Source: Chinchilla lanigera (Eukaryota > Chordata > Mammalia > Rodentia > Chinchillidae). From it: a DNA stretch of 64,000 bases. The DNA is taken from NCBI RefSeq assembly GCF_000276665.1, contig NW_004955459.1, positions 11,975,801 through 12,039,800 of the forward strand, given 5' to 3'. Under the pieces are notes generated by a model. It was not told where the DNA came from and made no database searches. It was given only the letters and a program-made list of their open reading frames with translations. The position numbers were made by a program, and so were the translations under genes. Below, piece by piece: positions 45,351 through 57,820 of the stretch; position 1 is the stretch's first letter; each line of letters starts with the position of its first letter.

Positions 45351-46229
45351 AACAACAATTTATTGTCTACTTTACTTCAGGAATTGTCCTAGTTGCTGAG
45401 CAAATAGCAGTATCCTTGTTTTCATGGAGATTATATTCTAGTGGGAAGAAACAGGCATAAAAAAATACACATATAAAACATATACCGTTGGAGTGGAATG
45501 AAAATACATAAAATGTACCAGTATAAGAGAAGGGGGAATTATAGGTGAGGTATTATTTTAATGGGCCCACCAATGAGAACCTCACAGAGAAGATGACATC
45601 AGGCCAGACATCCAAAGAACAGAAAGAATGAACCATGTTGAAATCCGATGGAAGAATATTCTAGGTTTTGGGAGCAGAATGTGCCAAGATTGAGGCAGGG
45701 GTGTACTTTTGCATAAGAAAAGACATTGGTAGGTTTTAAGCAGAAACCTGCCTCCTCTATACATAATCTTTACAACAAAGCTTCCTACTGGACAGACCAA
45801 GGTTTTCTCAGAGATGTGCTAAAACTTGATCCTATTCTGTCCTCTGTCTTGCCTCATTCTTTATAAGTGTTGGACCTGAATCATAATCTGAAGTTTCTCT
45901 GCCTGTTCCTCTTCCCTCTTCCCTATAAATCTCTTGGCCTTGTGACTGTATCTGAGCATCTGCTTGGAATATTCTTCAGATGCAATCACCAACTACGAAG
46001 TCCTCCAAGACAAAGTACTATATTCTTTCATTCTACTATTTCCTTAAATGCTAACATTCAACTGCTTATCGAGTCTTATCAATTTTGTTAGGAAAAACAT
46101 CCCTCCACTCTGTGATTCTCAAAGTTGTCTGCCATATACTTGGGAATCCATAAATTCTTCTGTGTTTTTAAAATTTATATTTTACAAATCGACAGAGTTG
46201 TGAAACTAAGCATCACCCAAGTTCAAGGT
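45351..46229. other. Unassigned; old repeat-like phrase at 45360-45720
   Basis: The series 'ctgagcaaatagcag', 'tcatggagattatattctag' (45432), 'gagcagaatgtgccaagatt' (45671) resembles a common ancient mammalian repeat often found with antisense L2, but I cannot name it with confidence. 45830-46110 may be another L2 piece. Confidence 0.3.
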
Positions 46230-46870
46230 CCTTCTCTCTCAGTCAGGGTCCAATTAAGAGACAAAATTCACATCAGAAATTTGAGAGGAAACATGTGTAA
46301 GAACTTGTTAAGCACTGAAATATAGTTAACCACCAAAAGTTGCAAAAGGGTTCTAAATGACACAGAAACAGCACATGCAAAAAGAAGCTATAACATGTAG
46401 AACTGAGAGAAAGTGAGCAAGAAAGAACTATGTATTCAGGGAACTCACCCAGACTGAGATTCAGACTTCATGGCTTATAGTATGGCTGCCAGAGACACAT
46501 AGTTTACAGGTAGTAAGGAAACTGACCAGAGGGCATAGACTGGAGATGGTAGAAAAGAATGGCTGACAGAGTGACTAAGAAATTTGGCAAGAGGCATGGG
46601 TGGGTCTGAGCTGCTCCACAGGAAAAATCTGCTGTGTGGTTAAAGAAACTTCTGATGTAGACTACTGTTGTTGCATGAGAGCTGTTGATGAGTTAGTTCC
46701 ACCAGGAGTCTCATTCCTGATATATCAGCAGCTGCTCCTATAGCACGATACTTGAACCAGGGCTAAAAGATGATTCCTTTTGCTGGGTTTACTGTTCCTC
46801 CAGTGTTTTGTAGTGACAAAGCCTAGTGAAGATACAGCTAGTACTAGATAAATGTTCAGAGGGTCCTAAT
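46230..46870 (-). mobile_element. Possible ERVL-type LTR, antisense
   Basis: The opening 'ctcagtcagggtccaattaa' (46238) resembles the reversed edge of ERVL-associated LTRs, and long purine-rich, weakly structured sequence follows as expected. Boundaries and family are uncertain. Confidence 0.33.
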
Positions 46871-48267
46871 TCAGTATCACAAAGCAGGGAAGAGAAAAGT
46901 ACATTTGGAGGCAAGAAGCAATAATTTATCATATTCACATGTTCAGGCCAAATAATGTCCTGGGATGTCACAGTTGACAATATAAATACTCCCTCTAGTC
47001 CCTCACCATTTCCATACACACTGATCGATAGCCTGATTTTTTTTTTCCAACAGTAGGTGCCTGTACGTACATTTCAGAGGGTTGTCCTCAGGCCACAAGA
47101 GCCTGCCTTCCCAGTACTTGGTAATTTGTCTGTCTGAGACAGCTTTTACCTAGTGACTAGTGGATGCCACGGATATATGAGTATACATATTTAGGCTCCC
47201 TCCTGCTGAATCAGGAGGACTCTCGAGTGTGACACATACCTGGTCCCCATGAGCAAACCAGTGTGATCCTCTGCAGGACTTTCCTTGGTGTCCTGCCCTT
47301 ATTTGCCTCCTTTCTTTGCCTGCCCCATTTCTCTACTTCTCTATTTTATTTTTCACTTAAATTCCATCTGTTAAAATTCTTGTCTTTGAGAATGACTTTG
47401 GATAACTTAAATGAGTTCCATGCTTTATAAATGAGAGCTTTGCAGCAGTAAGAAAAGAGAACAGTACAAAAAGAGTAGATTCACCATGTAGCGCCCGATT
47501 GTAAGAAATGGTGAACTAAAAGAGTTAATGCACAGGTACACTGCCATTAGGTTTCATAACTGTGGTATTAAAGATTGGCATAGACTAGGTCATGGCTTTT
47601 CCCAACTTGTGCTAGGTCACTAGTAGTAAGGGTGTAGTAGTATATATATAATGAAAAAAAGTTTATGTTCTCAAGCTTAGCAATGACTATTTAATCTAAA
47701 TTTCAATAATGTCATGATTTTCTTAGAATACACATGAAACCGGCCTTGCAGAGGTAGTAGAAAAATCTTATTAAAGCACCATCATAGAAGTACACATTGG
47801 CAGAGTTTTTATTAAGTATAAGGTTAGAAACAGAGCCTGAAATTCATTAATACTATTTTGTAGAATATGCTTATGCAAATAGACATTTCTTACTCCAATA
47901 TTAGAAAAAAAGATTAAAAATGAGTATTTCTGAAGTTATTCATTTTTTCTTTTAAGTGCAATAGCATGTCTCAGCAGAGCAGTCAGATCTGTGACACCAA
48001 AATTAACAGTAATTTGAATTTAATTAACTTCATAGTTTTTTGTGTTCAACTTAAGTATAGGTTAGGTCTTGTCACTGTATATGAGCTAGAAGCATATGGA
48101 ATTTATAACTAATTTTATATCTGCATATTTTATAGTAGTATAATAAGATAGTGGAGACTTATTAATAGTCTCAATAGTGTATTTCATTAAAGTGTGTCAT
48201 ACATTAATGAGATGTAAGGAACAGTTCTTTAATCAGTTTAAGTTCATTTAGTCCATTTTATTTAAAA
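46871..48267. other. Unassigned A+T-rich sequence
   Basis: No gene, RNA or confident repeat recognised; the small TA-rich run at 47640-47650 is the only simple motif. Confidence 0.25.
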
Positions 48268-48406
48268 CATAGCATCAACTTGGAACTTATTAGATTTGCA
48301 AATTCTTGGGCCTCAGCTAGACCTGCAAAATAAGAAACTCTGGGGTATGAGGCCAAAGCCAGTGTTCAACAAGCCCTGCAGATAAAAAAGTTTGAGATAA
48401 CTGCTC
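48268..48406. mobile_element. MER5-like hAT-Charlie element
   Basis: Text 'catcaacttggaacttatta' (48273), 'gatttgcaaattcttgggcc' (48293), 'aagaaactctggggtatgag' (48332), 'ttcaacaagccctgcagata' (48365) and 'gtttgagataactgctc' matches the MER5A order to its terminal inverted repeat. A B1 SINE has inserted at the terminus, so the end is duplicated as its target site. Confidence 0.75.
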
Positions 48407-48567
48407 AGAGCTGGGTGTGGTGGTGCATGCCTGTAATCCCAGCACTCAGGAGGCTGAGGCAGGAGGATCCTTGCAAGTTTGAGACCAGCCTCGGCTACAA
48501 AGTAAGCTCAAGGTCAGCCTGAACTGCATAGTGAGACCTTGTCTCAAAAAAGAAAAACAAAAAAAGA
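48407..48567 (+). mobile_element. B1 SINE (7SL-derived), full length
   Basis: The body carries the 7SL-derived 'gctgggtgtggtggtgcatg', 'cctgtaatcccagcactcag' and 'gctgaggcaggaggatcc', the internal rodent duplication around 'agaccagcctcggctacaaa' / 'caaggtcagcctgaactgca', and an A-rich tail. A perfect 13-bp target-site duplication 'gagataactgctc' flanks it (48394-48406 and 48568-48580). B1 is rodent-specific, which supports the host assignment. Confidence 0.97.
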
Positions 48568-48580
48568 GAGATAACTGCTC

Positions 48581-50410
48581 CGATCTATCCTTTTGTCCTC
48601 TTTTAAACTTTCATCCTCTTGTGGGTCTCTTTCTTTACACTTAGTGTAACCTCAATTTTCCTCCATGCAGCTGCAAATAGGCTTTTCCTGGAGCATATTA
48701 TTCTGCTGGGTCCCCAACAGTTTCCCCTTCTGTATAACTGGAATAATAATAATAACACCATTCATCAAGTTGTAAAGCTCAGTAAACATGGTAAGGGCCA
48801 TTATTGTTATCATAGTGTTACTTACTGATGTCACTTCCTGTTGCCATCTGTAGTAACATTCTCCATTGACCAAAAAGTTAATTACAAATATTTTATCAGC
48901 TGGGGAAATGTCCTTCTTGGTAGAACAAGGAGCTTAGCTTATTAGCCTCCCTTTCATCGGGTACCTCACCTGTGTTAACTCTAGATGTGCCTGTCCTTGA
49001 CTTTGAATTGTGAATGAGTGACGTGGAGAAGCAGGGAAGGATTTATCCTGGCGGGGGTCAGTGGCACTCACCGCTCACATCTCTTGCTTCCCATGAAGAA
49101 ACTGAACAGTTCAGGCCTTGAACTCTAGTTCCAGATTCCTCTCTCATCACCTTTTCCTCCCATAAAGCTGATGTTTTCACAGCCCTGGCGCCTTTACTAT
49201 TTTACAAGTACATCCCACCTTTCCATGCTTCTTCTTCTGCTCTTAGAATATTCCCTCTGCTTGAGACATTCTTCTTGTCATAAGCTAAATCCCATTTATC
49301 CTGTAAATATAATAATTCTTCCCAGAATTAATTTCTCAGTATTAAGGTTTAGATATTAATTGGATGGCCAACTGGATTTCTGAACAAGACCACTGAACTG
49401 AAATACTTAGACGTTTAGAAAAGCAACTGACAAAAATTATGAAAACTTGACATTAGCTTTATATAACTCAGGTTTATATAATTCAGACATTATAATTCAC
49501 TGGAGGATAATTGATTTAGCATTACGACATAAGTAGCTTAGAACAGATTATTGATCAAAGGAAGCGCTGTATAGAGCCACGAGGTTTACTGCTTCGTATT
49601 GCACACAGCCCAGTCCTGGACATTGCGTTGGCCCTCTGCCCTCTCTTAATTGTGTCACAAAGGTCTGCCGCAAGTGTGGTCATCAATTTTAGGGAGTCTA
49701 ATTAAGGCAATTATACGTGCAGCTTGGCCAAGTGAATATGCTGGTTCAATTGACTGAGAGACCTTTGTGATTCTCTGTTATTTACATCCACTCTTTTCCT
49801 ATCTTCCTGTACACAAAAAAGGAAACATGGAACTTCAGTGACCATCATGAGACAAACTATAGTACTAACTTTGAAGCTAAAACTGAGGAAAGCATAAAGG
49901 AAAGGCAAACAACTATGGGTCCTTGATGATATTGTTGAATTACTAATCCATCAGCCCTTTGTTCTATGGACATTCCCTACTCAGAACCCTGCAGTTAATG
50001 CATTTATGACTAGATAGACCAAGATATTATTGGTGGCTTTGAGGTTCTTTGTCTGAACTCATTGATATTACAAACGATATATAACCTTTAAGGCTTGAGG
50101 CAGTTTGAACTTTTCCAAAGTTATTACTTGAAGACAAAAGGATTGTGATGTCCATATAACATGTATACCCATATCACTCCTGATCGTTACTGCATATTGG
50201 ATGTGGTTGTACAGCCGCAGTGACACCCTGTGAAGGTAGGCAGCATACGTGTCATGTTTGTAGAGGTTAGCTATGCCCTAGCACATAAAAAGGACTGTAT
50301 ATGATTTCATCAAATTTAAGTGTAATTTTCATTTATATTTATGTTCTCTTTCTCTAACTGAATTTAGTGGTATTTGAGAAAAAGACAACATGAGAATGCT
50401 TTTATATTTT
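48581..50410. other. Mostly unassigned; L2-like phrase 49210-49330
   Basis: The phrase 'ttagaatattccctctgctt' (49243) with 'ctaaatcccatttatcctgt' fits a short L2 piece. The part 49560-49720 looks unique, with several CpGs and 'gtctaattaaggcaattata', a possible homeodomain-type cluster. No gene was found. Confidence 0.3.
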
Positions 50411-50456
50411 CTGGTACCTATTATAAAGACTAAGCTTAGTCTGGAACCTATTATAA
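50411..50456. repeat. Palindrome between two direct repeats
   Basis: A perfect 16-bp palindrome 'agactaagcttagtct' (50427-50442) lies between direct repeats 'ctggtacctattataa' (50411-50426) and 'ctggaacctattataa' (50441-50456). The second repeat overlaps the palindrome by 2 bp, giving a 30-bp period. Confidence 0.93.
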
Positions 50457-50477
50457 GAATTTCAACACAGCTAGTTG

Positions 50478-50690
50478 ATAATAATAATTGCTATGGTAGT
50501 TCTCACTTATTAAGCACCTACTCTGTGCTGGTTAGAACTCTTGATACAGTGCTCCACATATATTATTTCACTTAGCACTGACTTTCCAAGTAATAAGTTT
50601 TATTACCAGTTTGCAGATGAGGAAACAGAGTCTTATGAGAGTCACTAGCTGTGAAACATTGCAGTTGTCATAAATGCAAGATGATCAGTT
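50478..50690 (-). mobile_element. MIR SINE, antisense
   Basis: Plus-strand blocks 'ttattaagcacctactctgt' (50507), 'tccacatatattatttcact' (50553), 'ccagtttgcagatgaggaaa' (50607) and 'gagtcactagctgtgaaaca' (50638) follow the reversed MIR consensus. Confidence 0.85.
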
Positions 50691-52834
50691 TAAACTCCAA
50701 TCCATCTCTCTCACTGATAAACATGGTAATAATAATGTGATATAATTGCTCTGAAAGTTTATGAAATATGAATTTATTCCAAAAAATCAATAGAGAGCTT
50801 GGGGGATTTATTTTAAGAGATAAAAGTGAGCCTGATGATTTCATCCTTTCCAAAGGATGCCAATCTGACCCAGAGACTCAGCAAATGACTCCCACCACCC
50901 ACAATCTGGGATTGCCTGAAAACAGGCAGCGGCGTGGAAGCCAGAGAGGCAAGACACAGCGAGAGCCAAAGTACTGAGAAATATGCTCATGTGCTAAGAA
51001 GCCATTCACTGGGACTCCTGCCTTGCTGCCATGTCTCCACAAGAATGAAGCTTGAGAAAATCACACCGAGATGCCCATGTCCGTTCATCAAGGATTTAAT
51101 CACTCAGCAGTCCTTACCACCTGCAGGAGGCTCAGAGGATATCAATGGGCAGGCACTACATCTGTGCAGGTAAACAAAATATACACATAAAAAGATAGCA
51201 GACAAATAAGGTGATATGTGCTAAAGCTAAAGGAAGGAGGTAGGAAGTGAATGGGCTCTGTGAGCGCCTGTACATGGGAAGAACCAGTGCCTGCACAGAC
51301 CAACACAGACCCAGAAGCAGGCACAAGGTCGCCCACACTCCCTGAACCTTCTCCTCGCCTGGGCTCTTCCTCTTACTGAATGCCTAATGGAAATAGGGTG
51401 TGTAGCTTCTCTCCTAGATGCAGATAGGTGACCTAACCCACAGGTAAAGACTCTCTATCTTCTCCACTCCAGTCATTTCTCAGAATCTTCAGGACAAAAA
51501 TAAGAAGATCTAAACATAAAAACCTCGCTCTAGGTAGCTTCTCACATCTCTGCTCATCGATTCATCAACTGTGCTCAGATACAGGTATTTGCAGAATGTG
51601 CTCTAAAATTTCAGCATAGCCTGGTTGGTAACCGCAGTAGCGATGAAACACATTGTTCACGTTTAGGATAAATTGCTTCTCACCTGGCTCTATTGAGTCA
51701 GAAACACAGCCTCATTCCCTCTGCGCTGAACCTGTACCTTTTGCAAGAACAAGGCTTTCTTTATCCCAATTATACAACCCCACGAAAGTGCCCACATCCA
51801 ATTGTCCCATAGATGGAGGCCTCCCGATATACTGCTGAGTCAGCCTTGTCCATAGAGGTTTGCATTAAGGATATAATTTCAATCATTTCTCAAACTAATG
51901 TTTTCTTCAAGTTCAGACTAATAAATTCAGCTTTGCTGCTGGGAAGATGGTGCACCAAAGGGAAATGAGGGTATTTGGAAGAAACATGGAGAAAAATAAA
52001 CACATAAAGATATACATTGATCTGTTACATAATTTTTCTAACAAAAGTAGCTTTTAACTTTGGCTTTGAAATACATATTTCCCCAGTGTCTGGAGTTAAT
52101 CTGATATACGGTCCACAGCACTTAGCATTTTCTCTATTATCCAAAAACACTTCCTTCAGGCCTAGAACACAGGCTTTGCCTTAGCCTCCAAGATATAGAC
52201 TCATAAATGCAGAATGACTAGCGTTATATTGTCTGTTTATATCAGGGGTGCTGTTAGGTTTTATATACCTCTTGCTAGCTTGCACTAAGCATCTACTATG
52301 AGTATGATGAGGTAGTTTATGTTCAACAGGACTCCAGATTTCAAAACACTGAGTATTGATTTTACCAAGAAAATTGTCTGATTTATGGTTGGTTCTCAGT
52401 TGGTTAAGATTCTTAAGGGGGAAATAAGGATGATTAAAGTTGTGATAAGCAGAGCTTATGAGGTCAGTGTCTGCATTGCAGGATGACTCTACCCAGACAG
52501 CAGTCATGAGACAGCAGGCAGTGCACAGCAGTGTGCAGAGGTGGTAGAATGTATTCTATACTGTTGGCACTGGCATTGTTGTGCTTCAGGGGGGACTTCG
52601 ACACATAGTGGCAGAAAAACTGGGTCTGACCAAGCAGAAACCTTTTATTAATGCATAGGTTATTAACCAGGAATTACACAAGAACAAAGAAGGGATTCAG
52701 AAGAAGAAAATAAATAACAGTGAAACTGTCTAGTCTAAACTCAAGAGGTGACAGAAGTACGTAGATCAGACTAAAGTATAGGGTACATTGCTCTGGGACA
52801 GTAGTCCTTGGAGTTTAGTGTCCTCAAATCTATA
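50691..52834. other. Unassigned; 50.9-51.4 kb somewhat G+C-richer
   Basis: No confident repeat or gene. The plus-strand 79-codon frame at 50934-51173 ends just past a 'cag|gtaaac' donor-like site (51167), but no matching acceptor or domain supports an exon. 52181-52507 carries a 108-codon minus-strand frame without similarity that I recognise. Confidence 0.28.
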
Positions 52835-52990
52835 GGCATGATAATATACCTAATTAAAAGCCCCATCTCCAGTTTCTGGTTTAATAGATCCGAAGTAGGG
52901 CATAAGAAATTATTATCTTAACAAGTTTCCAGGCATTACACCTGGTGTGGGGCCTAGGACTGCACATCAGAAATGACCACTCTAGGATTC
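52835..52990. mobile_element. MER5-like hAT-Charlie fragment
   Basis: Text 'aaaagccccatctccagttt' (52856), 'tggtttaatagatccgaagt' (52879), 'ttaacaagtttccaggcatt' (52918) and 'tgaccactctagg' (52974) fits a MER5-type element in the orientation opposite to the copy at 48268. Confidence 0.55.
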
Positions 52991-55900
52991 TGAAAGTTGG
53001 GAAAAGGCCCCATATTAAAAAGTAATTGTTTGGAGAGCAGAGTGTTTCCCAAATTCAGAGACTACAGGGTTGGCTTGAGGCTGATCCTGACAAGGCAGAG
53101 GGATCTGAATAAAGAGAATGGGAATTTTAAATGCAAAAGATCTGCTTTCTAAAGCAGAATAGGGAACTACAGGGGCAAAAAAGGGGGAGGATTCCTGTAG
53201 ACGGAATACAGAGAACTTATCCCAGAGGAAGTTTATGTCAGAGCATAACAGCATTGCCACTGATACAAGGACAGAGAGCAGCAGGTCACCAGACAGAGTT
53301 CAGAACTGGAATAGCCTAGGCTAGAAGAAAACAAGGTGGGTGCAGGTATCTATCGTGACTGAAGATTCAGGCTCATTATAATATACTTGGTATCAAATTT
53401 AGAAGTAAGTCAGGCATGAAGCAGGCAGACAAATCCAGAATGCTCAAGTCAGGGCAAAGGGAATGTATAGAGGGATTGGCAGGTGGTCCCAAATGGGAAG
53501 ATTCCAGGAAACTGGAGAATCATAGCATAGGGAAGAAATACAGACAGGGAACCATGGCACAAGCTCAGCAAAGGGTTTAGAAATTAGGCAAGGAAGGGTG
53601 AAAGGGACTCCCAGAAGCAGGAGCAGGAATCAGAACAAGGAAGATCATTTGCCCGCTGGATCTCAGTACTTTGCAAGGTAGTAGAAACTGATATTAAGCA
53701 TACAGGGTCCTGATGCACCAGGTGTGTGGCTGCCTCGCACTGCTCACAACACTGGCTGTGCGGCTTACGCCAGTGCCTGCCTCACACGCACTGAGTGCTT
53801 TCATGAGGGAGGGTGGAAAATTAAAGTCCTCGTGTCCAGACTATTTCAGTGCAAAGCTAGTTCTTTTAGACAATCATTAAGTGTCCTAAACTCTGTTGTT
53901 ATCTTGCCTGGAATGGGTGCAGCATGGATGTTTGCAGAGCCAGAGAGATATCACTTTTTGTGTTGAGGCCACAGCTCTTTGTACACATTAGAAAAAGATC
54001 TATCTATAGTGAAAAAAAATCTATGTAGATACACATATGCATGCATATATATGTGTATATATAGTTCATATATATATGCATCTATCTATGTATTTATCAT
54101 ATCTTTATCTATCTATCCATCTATCATATATCATCTGTCTGTGAGTACCTATCCCACCCCACATAGGTCATGGAATGAATATATATCACCCCAGCAACAC
54201 TGAACTGCAGTAATGCCACGTTTCATCAACCATGTGTCTACTACATCCTGATTATGGTAATAGATATTACAGCTCTACTTTTGAACATAGCATACTTGGT
54301 CTTTACTAACCTTTCTGTGTTTTGCTTTCCTCATTTGTCATACCACATGGGGATGCAAGCATTAAGTGAGAAGATAGATGCAAAAGTACAAGCTAGTAGA
54401 AGGTAAATTCTCAGTATGTGTCAATATTCATTGCTGTCACTGTTGCCACTGTACCCTTGCTACCATATGCAGGACACAACAAATCCCTGGTAATTGGAGA
54501 ATTTTTATATGGGCTCAATTCTTCCTGTCTTCATCTAATAGGGTTGTCACCAATGCTAGTGTCACCCTCATCCTAGGACAAGGTTATTAAGCCCCCAAGC
54601 TCCTAAATGCACGTGAAAAGACATCATAACTAGGAAAAAAACCTGCTCCAAGAATGTTAAACTACTTGATAAAATAAAAATTGATTCTTATGACTTCAGG
54701 AACTTAGAGGTAAAATAATACAATAGAGAACTCTGAGGAAGAAAATCTCTTGACAAAGTGTGCGTGGCTTTACAGTAACAGGATTGTTGCACTTTAGGTA
54801 GGCTTAATACATTTGAAACACTTTTATTTCTTTCAAAGAGCAGCATGAGAGGAACAGGGAAACTGAGGAGGAAAACAGCCTTACCCATCTTATAGAAATC
54901 AGACATAAGAGGAGCTGTGAGGGGCATTTGCTTTCTGACCCACAGGAGAGCAAAGAGCAAGAACACCTGATGTTCTTGAGGCCAAACTTTCAGCAAATCA
55001 ACTTCTAACATCATTTCAGATAATGGCTTTACTGAGAATCATAACGGGCTTAGGACGTTAAAAATAACATCAGGGCTCTCACGGCACAAGTTTTGATCAC
55101 TAACGAATCTAGTTCCCTGTTATCCAAGCCGCTAGGGTAGCTGTCCTTTGAGCCTCTGTTTTCAAGAACAGGTGACTGTGGGACGAACCAGCCATGATCC
55201 AAGGGAGATGTCCTAGAAATGATTCAGTTTTTGGGAATGAGGACCTGGGCTGACACTGCCTATGCCGGGAGCTTTCTCCGCTGCTTTTAACACATCTCCA
55301 GGAATTTGACCGTGGCCATATTCTGGCATCAACTATTCTAATTTTGTTGAAAAGTAAAAATTGGAAAAGTGTATCTCTATGGACTGTATGTGGAAGAGGA
55401 AAACTGAATATTTAGTATCAGATGTGCTTATTCCTTTCTATCCCTTTGGGTCAGGAAGGAAACACCCCATAGGAGTCTTTCATCATAAAATGGTCACTTG
55501 GCTAGTTCAGATGTGTTGTTGTTCATCGGTGGGCCTGCAGCTTAAAAGGGTAGTCCTTCTGCTGTGTAAACTGCCTTCAAGGTTAATTCACAGCACACAC
55601 AGGTTGATATTAAAAATCATACCTTCTTTATAGTTCAAACCACTGAAAATCATCACCTATTCACCCTCTTCCAAGTTGTTCTAAATTGGTTTCAGTACTC
55701 AAAGCACCCTTCCAAAGTATGATGCAGTACCATTTAAAAATACACAAAAGAAAGTTCTTTAAAGATAACCCCAAAGAGCAGCACAAAAAAGCATCTAGAA
55801 CAATATCAAAATCACGGGAATAGACCTGCAATATGTAACCTGCCCATATGGTATCTCGGAAGGGGGAAGTCTCGTAGTTGTGTAAGTTCAGGTATGTTTG

Positions 55901-56309
55901 TTGTGTTAAAGAATATCAAATCCAATTGCATACACAATGTCTGTGGGTAGTGATAATATACTCCACATCTTACAAAAGCTAGAAGAATGGGTCTGAGTAC
56001 TTTCATTATAAGGAAATGATAGATTTCTTTGAGGAGATAAATATGTTTTCCCTGATTTGAACATTAAACATTGTATACATGTATTGAAACATCATAAGGG
56101 ACCTAATAAATATGTATGACTTTCTGTATTAGTTAAAAAAACAGTCTCTGTTATGCACCTCATAAGAAAAATCTTCACAGACTGCTTATCTGGAAGAGTT
56201 CCTGAACACAGATATGAGGGTTGTTTCCTTTGCCTGCTTTGTTATTTTTCTTATCATTTGTCATTACCTGCTATTATATCTTTGACAATTTATTTATGTT
56301 TTTCTCATC
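52991..56309. other. 3.3 kb largely unassigned
   Basis: 52.99-53.7 kb is purine-rich with frequent 'cagg' and may be an antisense LTR or ERV remnant without a diagnostic edge. The remainder looks unique. No coding exon, RNA gene or confident repeat was recognised other than the microsatellite at 54079-54140. Confidence 0.25.
54079..54140. repeat. Degenerate (ATCT)n microsatellite with Z-prone upstream tract
   Basis: Imperfect ATCT units are mixed with 'atgtattt' and 'atcat'. Just upstream (54031-54063) is an alternating purine-pyrimidine tract 'acatatgcatgcatatatat'. Confidence 0.9.
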
Positions 56310-56430
56310 CATGAAGATTAAGTGCATGAGGATAAGGAGTATTTGATTAACCACGAAATCCCTGGCACTTTAACTAGAACCCATCATACCTGGGCTCTTA
56401 GTAAAATGTTTGTGGAGTAAATGCACAAAT
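56310..56430 (+). mobile_element. L2/MIR-type 3'-end fragment
   Basis: The pattern 'gattaagtgcatgaggataa' (56317), 'aaatccctggcactttaact' (56357), 'cttagtaaaatgtttgtgga' and 'gtaaatgcacaaatg' matches an L2 3' terminus. Confidence 0.5.
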
Positions 56431-57500
56431 GATTAATATTATACTTCTGGTTTATTTCTAGTCAATATGCTTTGGTAGTAATTACCTTGCATTATTCTCC
56501 TCGCACATTTACGAGGCTGGTGGTACAGAGATGACTGTGCCTATTCATTAGGCAATGAGAACTACTTCTCAAGATGTAATAAACTGCTCCTGATTACACT
56601 GCTCACAGTGGTGAGCGGGGCTGCTTGTCTTCATATTCCTAGTTCAGGTCCCACATTGGCCACTTAGAGCAAGGCATAAATACAAGCTACACTTTAGTGA
56701 GCAGCTGCAGGTCACCTTATTGGCAGAGTGTTCTATCGTGCTGCTTTGGCATTAAAAACATAATTTCCCTTCCATTTTTCTGAATTTCTCTCAATGTGAA
56801 AGGTTTTATAAACAAAATATCTGACTCTATTCCCATTATAAAAAGAAAAAATGAAAATAATCTTAAAAATAACCATTTTTAACCAATCATACAGATGTAA
56901 ATGTACCAAAGAGCATTTTTAACATAACACAGCATCCTGTCTTCTGAAACAGTCTCTGCCTTAGCCCCTCATCTTGTGTACCATGGAGATTTAATTTGCA
57001 AATATTTTTACCCCTTGTTTTATTTGTACATGGCTCTCACTATGTACCCAGTTCATAAACACTTCACATTATGGAAAAGTGCTTTCTGTAATTTGATACC
57101 TCTTAGCCACATTTTACTGGCAGTTTTCATAGCAAATTTTATATCAGAATCATCATAGCTGTGGAATGTGTGAACAATGAGCTGTTTTCCACCCTGCTGA
57201 ATGAAGAAGTGGAAATGCAATTCAGAAAGTTTATCCCGGCAATTGGCGATAATTCTGAGGTGGCTGCCACATTTGCCAGCCTGACACAGTGTCTTAGAAA
57301 CTTCGTAGCACCACGGCAGTAGGTGGTGGGCAAAGCGCCTTTCAGTGTTCCCAATAATGTTTTGACAGACAGGCTTTCATCACTCACAGCCATGTCACAT
57401 ACAGGGACACTCAAGGGCCCAGATGGTGAATAGCCATGGAATCCTGGGAGCTTTGCCTTCTCACATGACTTGTTGCTGTGCTCATATTCATGAAAAAACT
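56431..57500. other. Unique-looking sequence; coding-like relic at 57157-57321
   Basis: Little repeat signal is seen. 56450-56760 looks unique and could be conserved. Around 57157-57321 the plus strand is open for about 55 codons with a natural-looking amino-acid composition before a stop, and a minus-strand frame of 91 codons overlaps it. I recognise no family; it may be a decayed retrocopy or transposon-derived exon. Confidence 0.28.
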
Positions 57501-57511
57501 TTTCTTCCTTT

Positions 57512-57568
57512 TTTTGTTTTGGTACTGGGAATCAAACTCAGGACCTTGCACTTGCCAGGAAGGTGCTA
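57512..57568 (-). mobile_element. ID-type SINE, 5'-truncated
   Basis: Only the tail-proximal part of the ID body is present ('ggtactgggaatcaaactca' to 'tgccaggaaggtgc'). A perfect 10-bp target-site duplication 'ttcttccttt' (57502-57511 and 57569-57578) proves it inserted in this truncated form. Confidence 0.9.
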
Positions 57569-57632
57569 TTCTTCCTTTGCACACAGCTTTGCTTACAGCT
57601 CCCAGTGTCACTCTGGTAACACAAGCCACTTG

Positions 57633-57633
<1 letters not shown>

Positions 57634-57677
<44 letters not shown>

Positions 57678-57820
57678 ATCTATCATCTATCTATCTATCT
57701 ATCTATCTATCATCTATCTATCATCTATCTATCTATCTATCTATCTATCATCTATCTATCTATCATCTATTTATATCTATCAATCATCTATCTATATCTA
57801 TTGATCTATCTATCATCTAG
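57634..57820. repeat. Long interrupted (ATCT)n tetranucleotide array
   Basis: About 187 bp of ATCT units with regular 'atcatct' slips and, toward the 3' end, 'atttatatct' variants. It produces Leu-Ser-Ile-Tyr repeat frames on plus that are artefacts. Confidence 0.98.

Noticed and set aside
57634..57820. Possible CRISPR-like or satellite array
   Set aside because: Simple ATCT tetranucleotide repeat with slips; no spacers and a vertebrate context.
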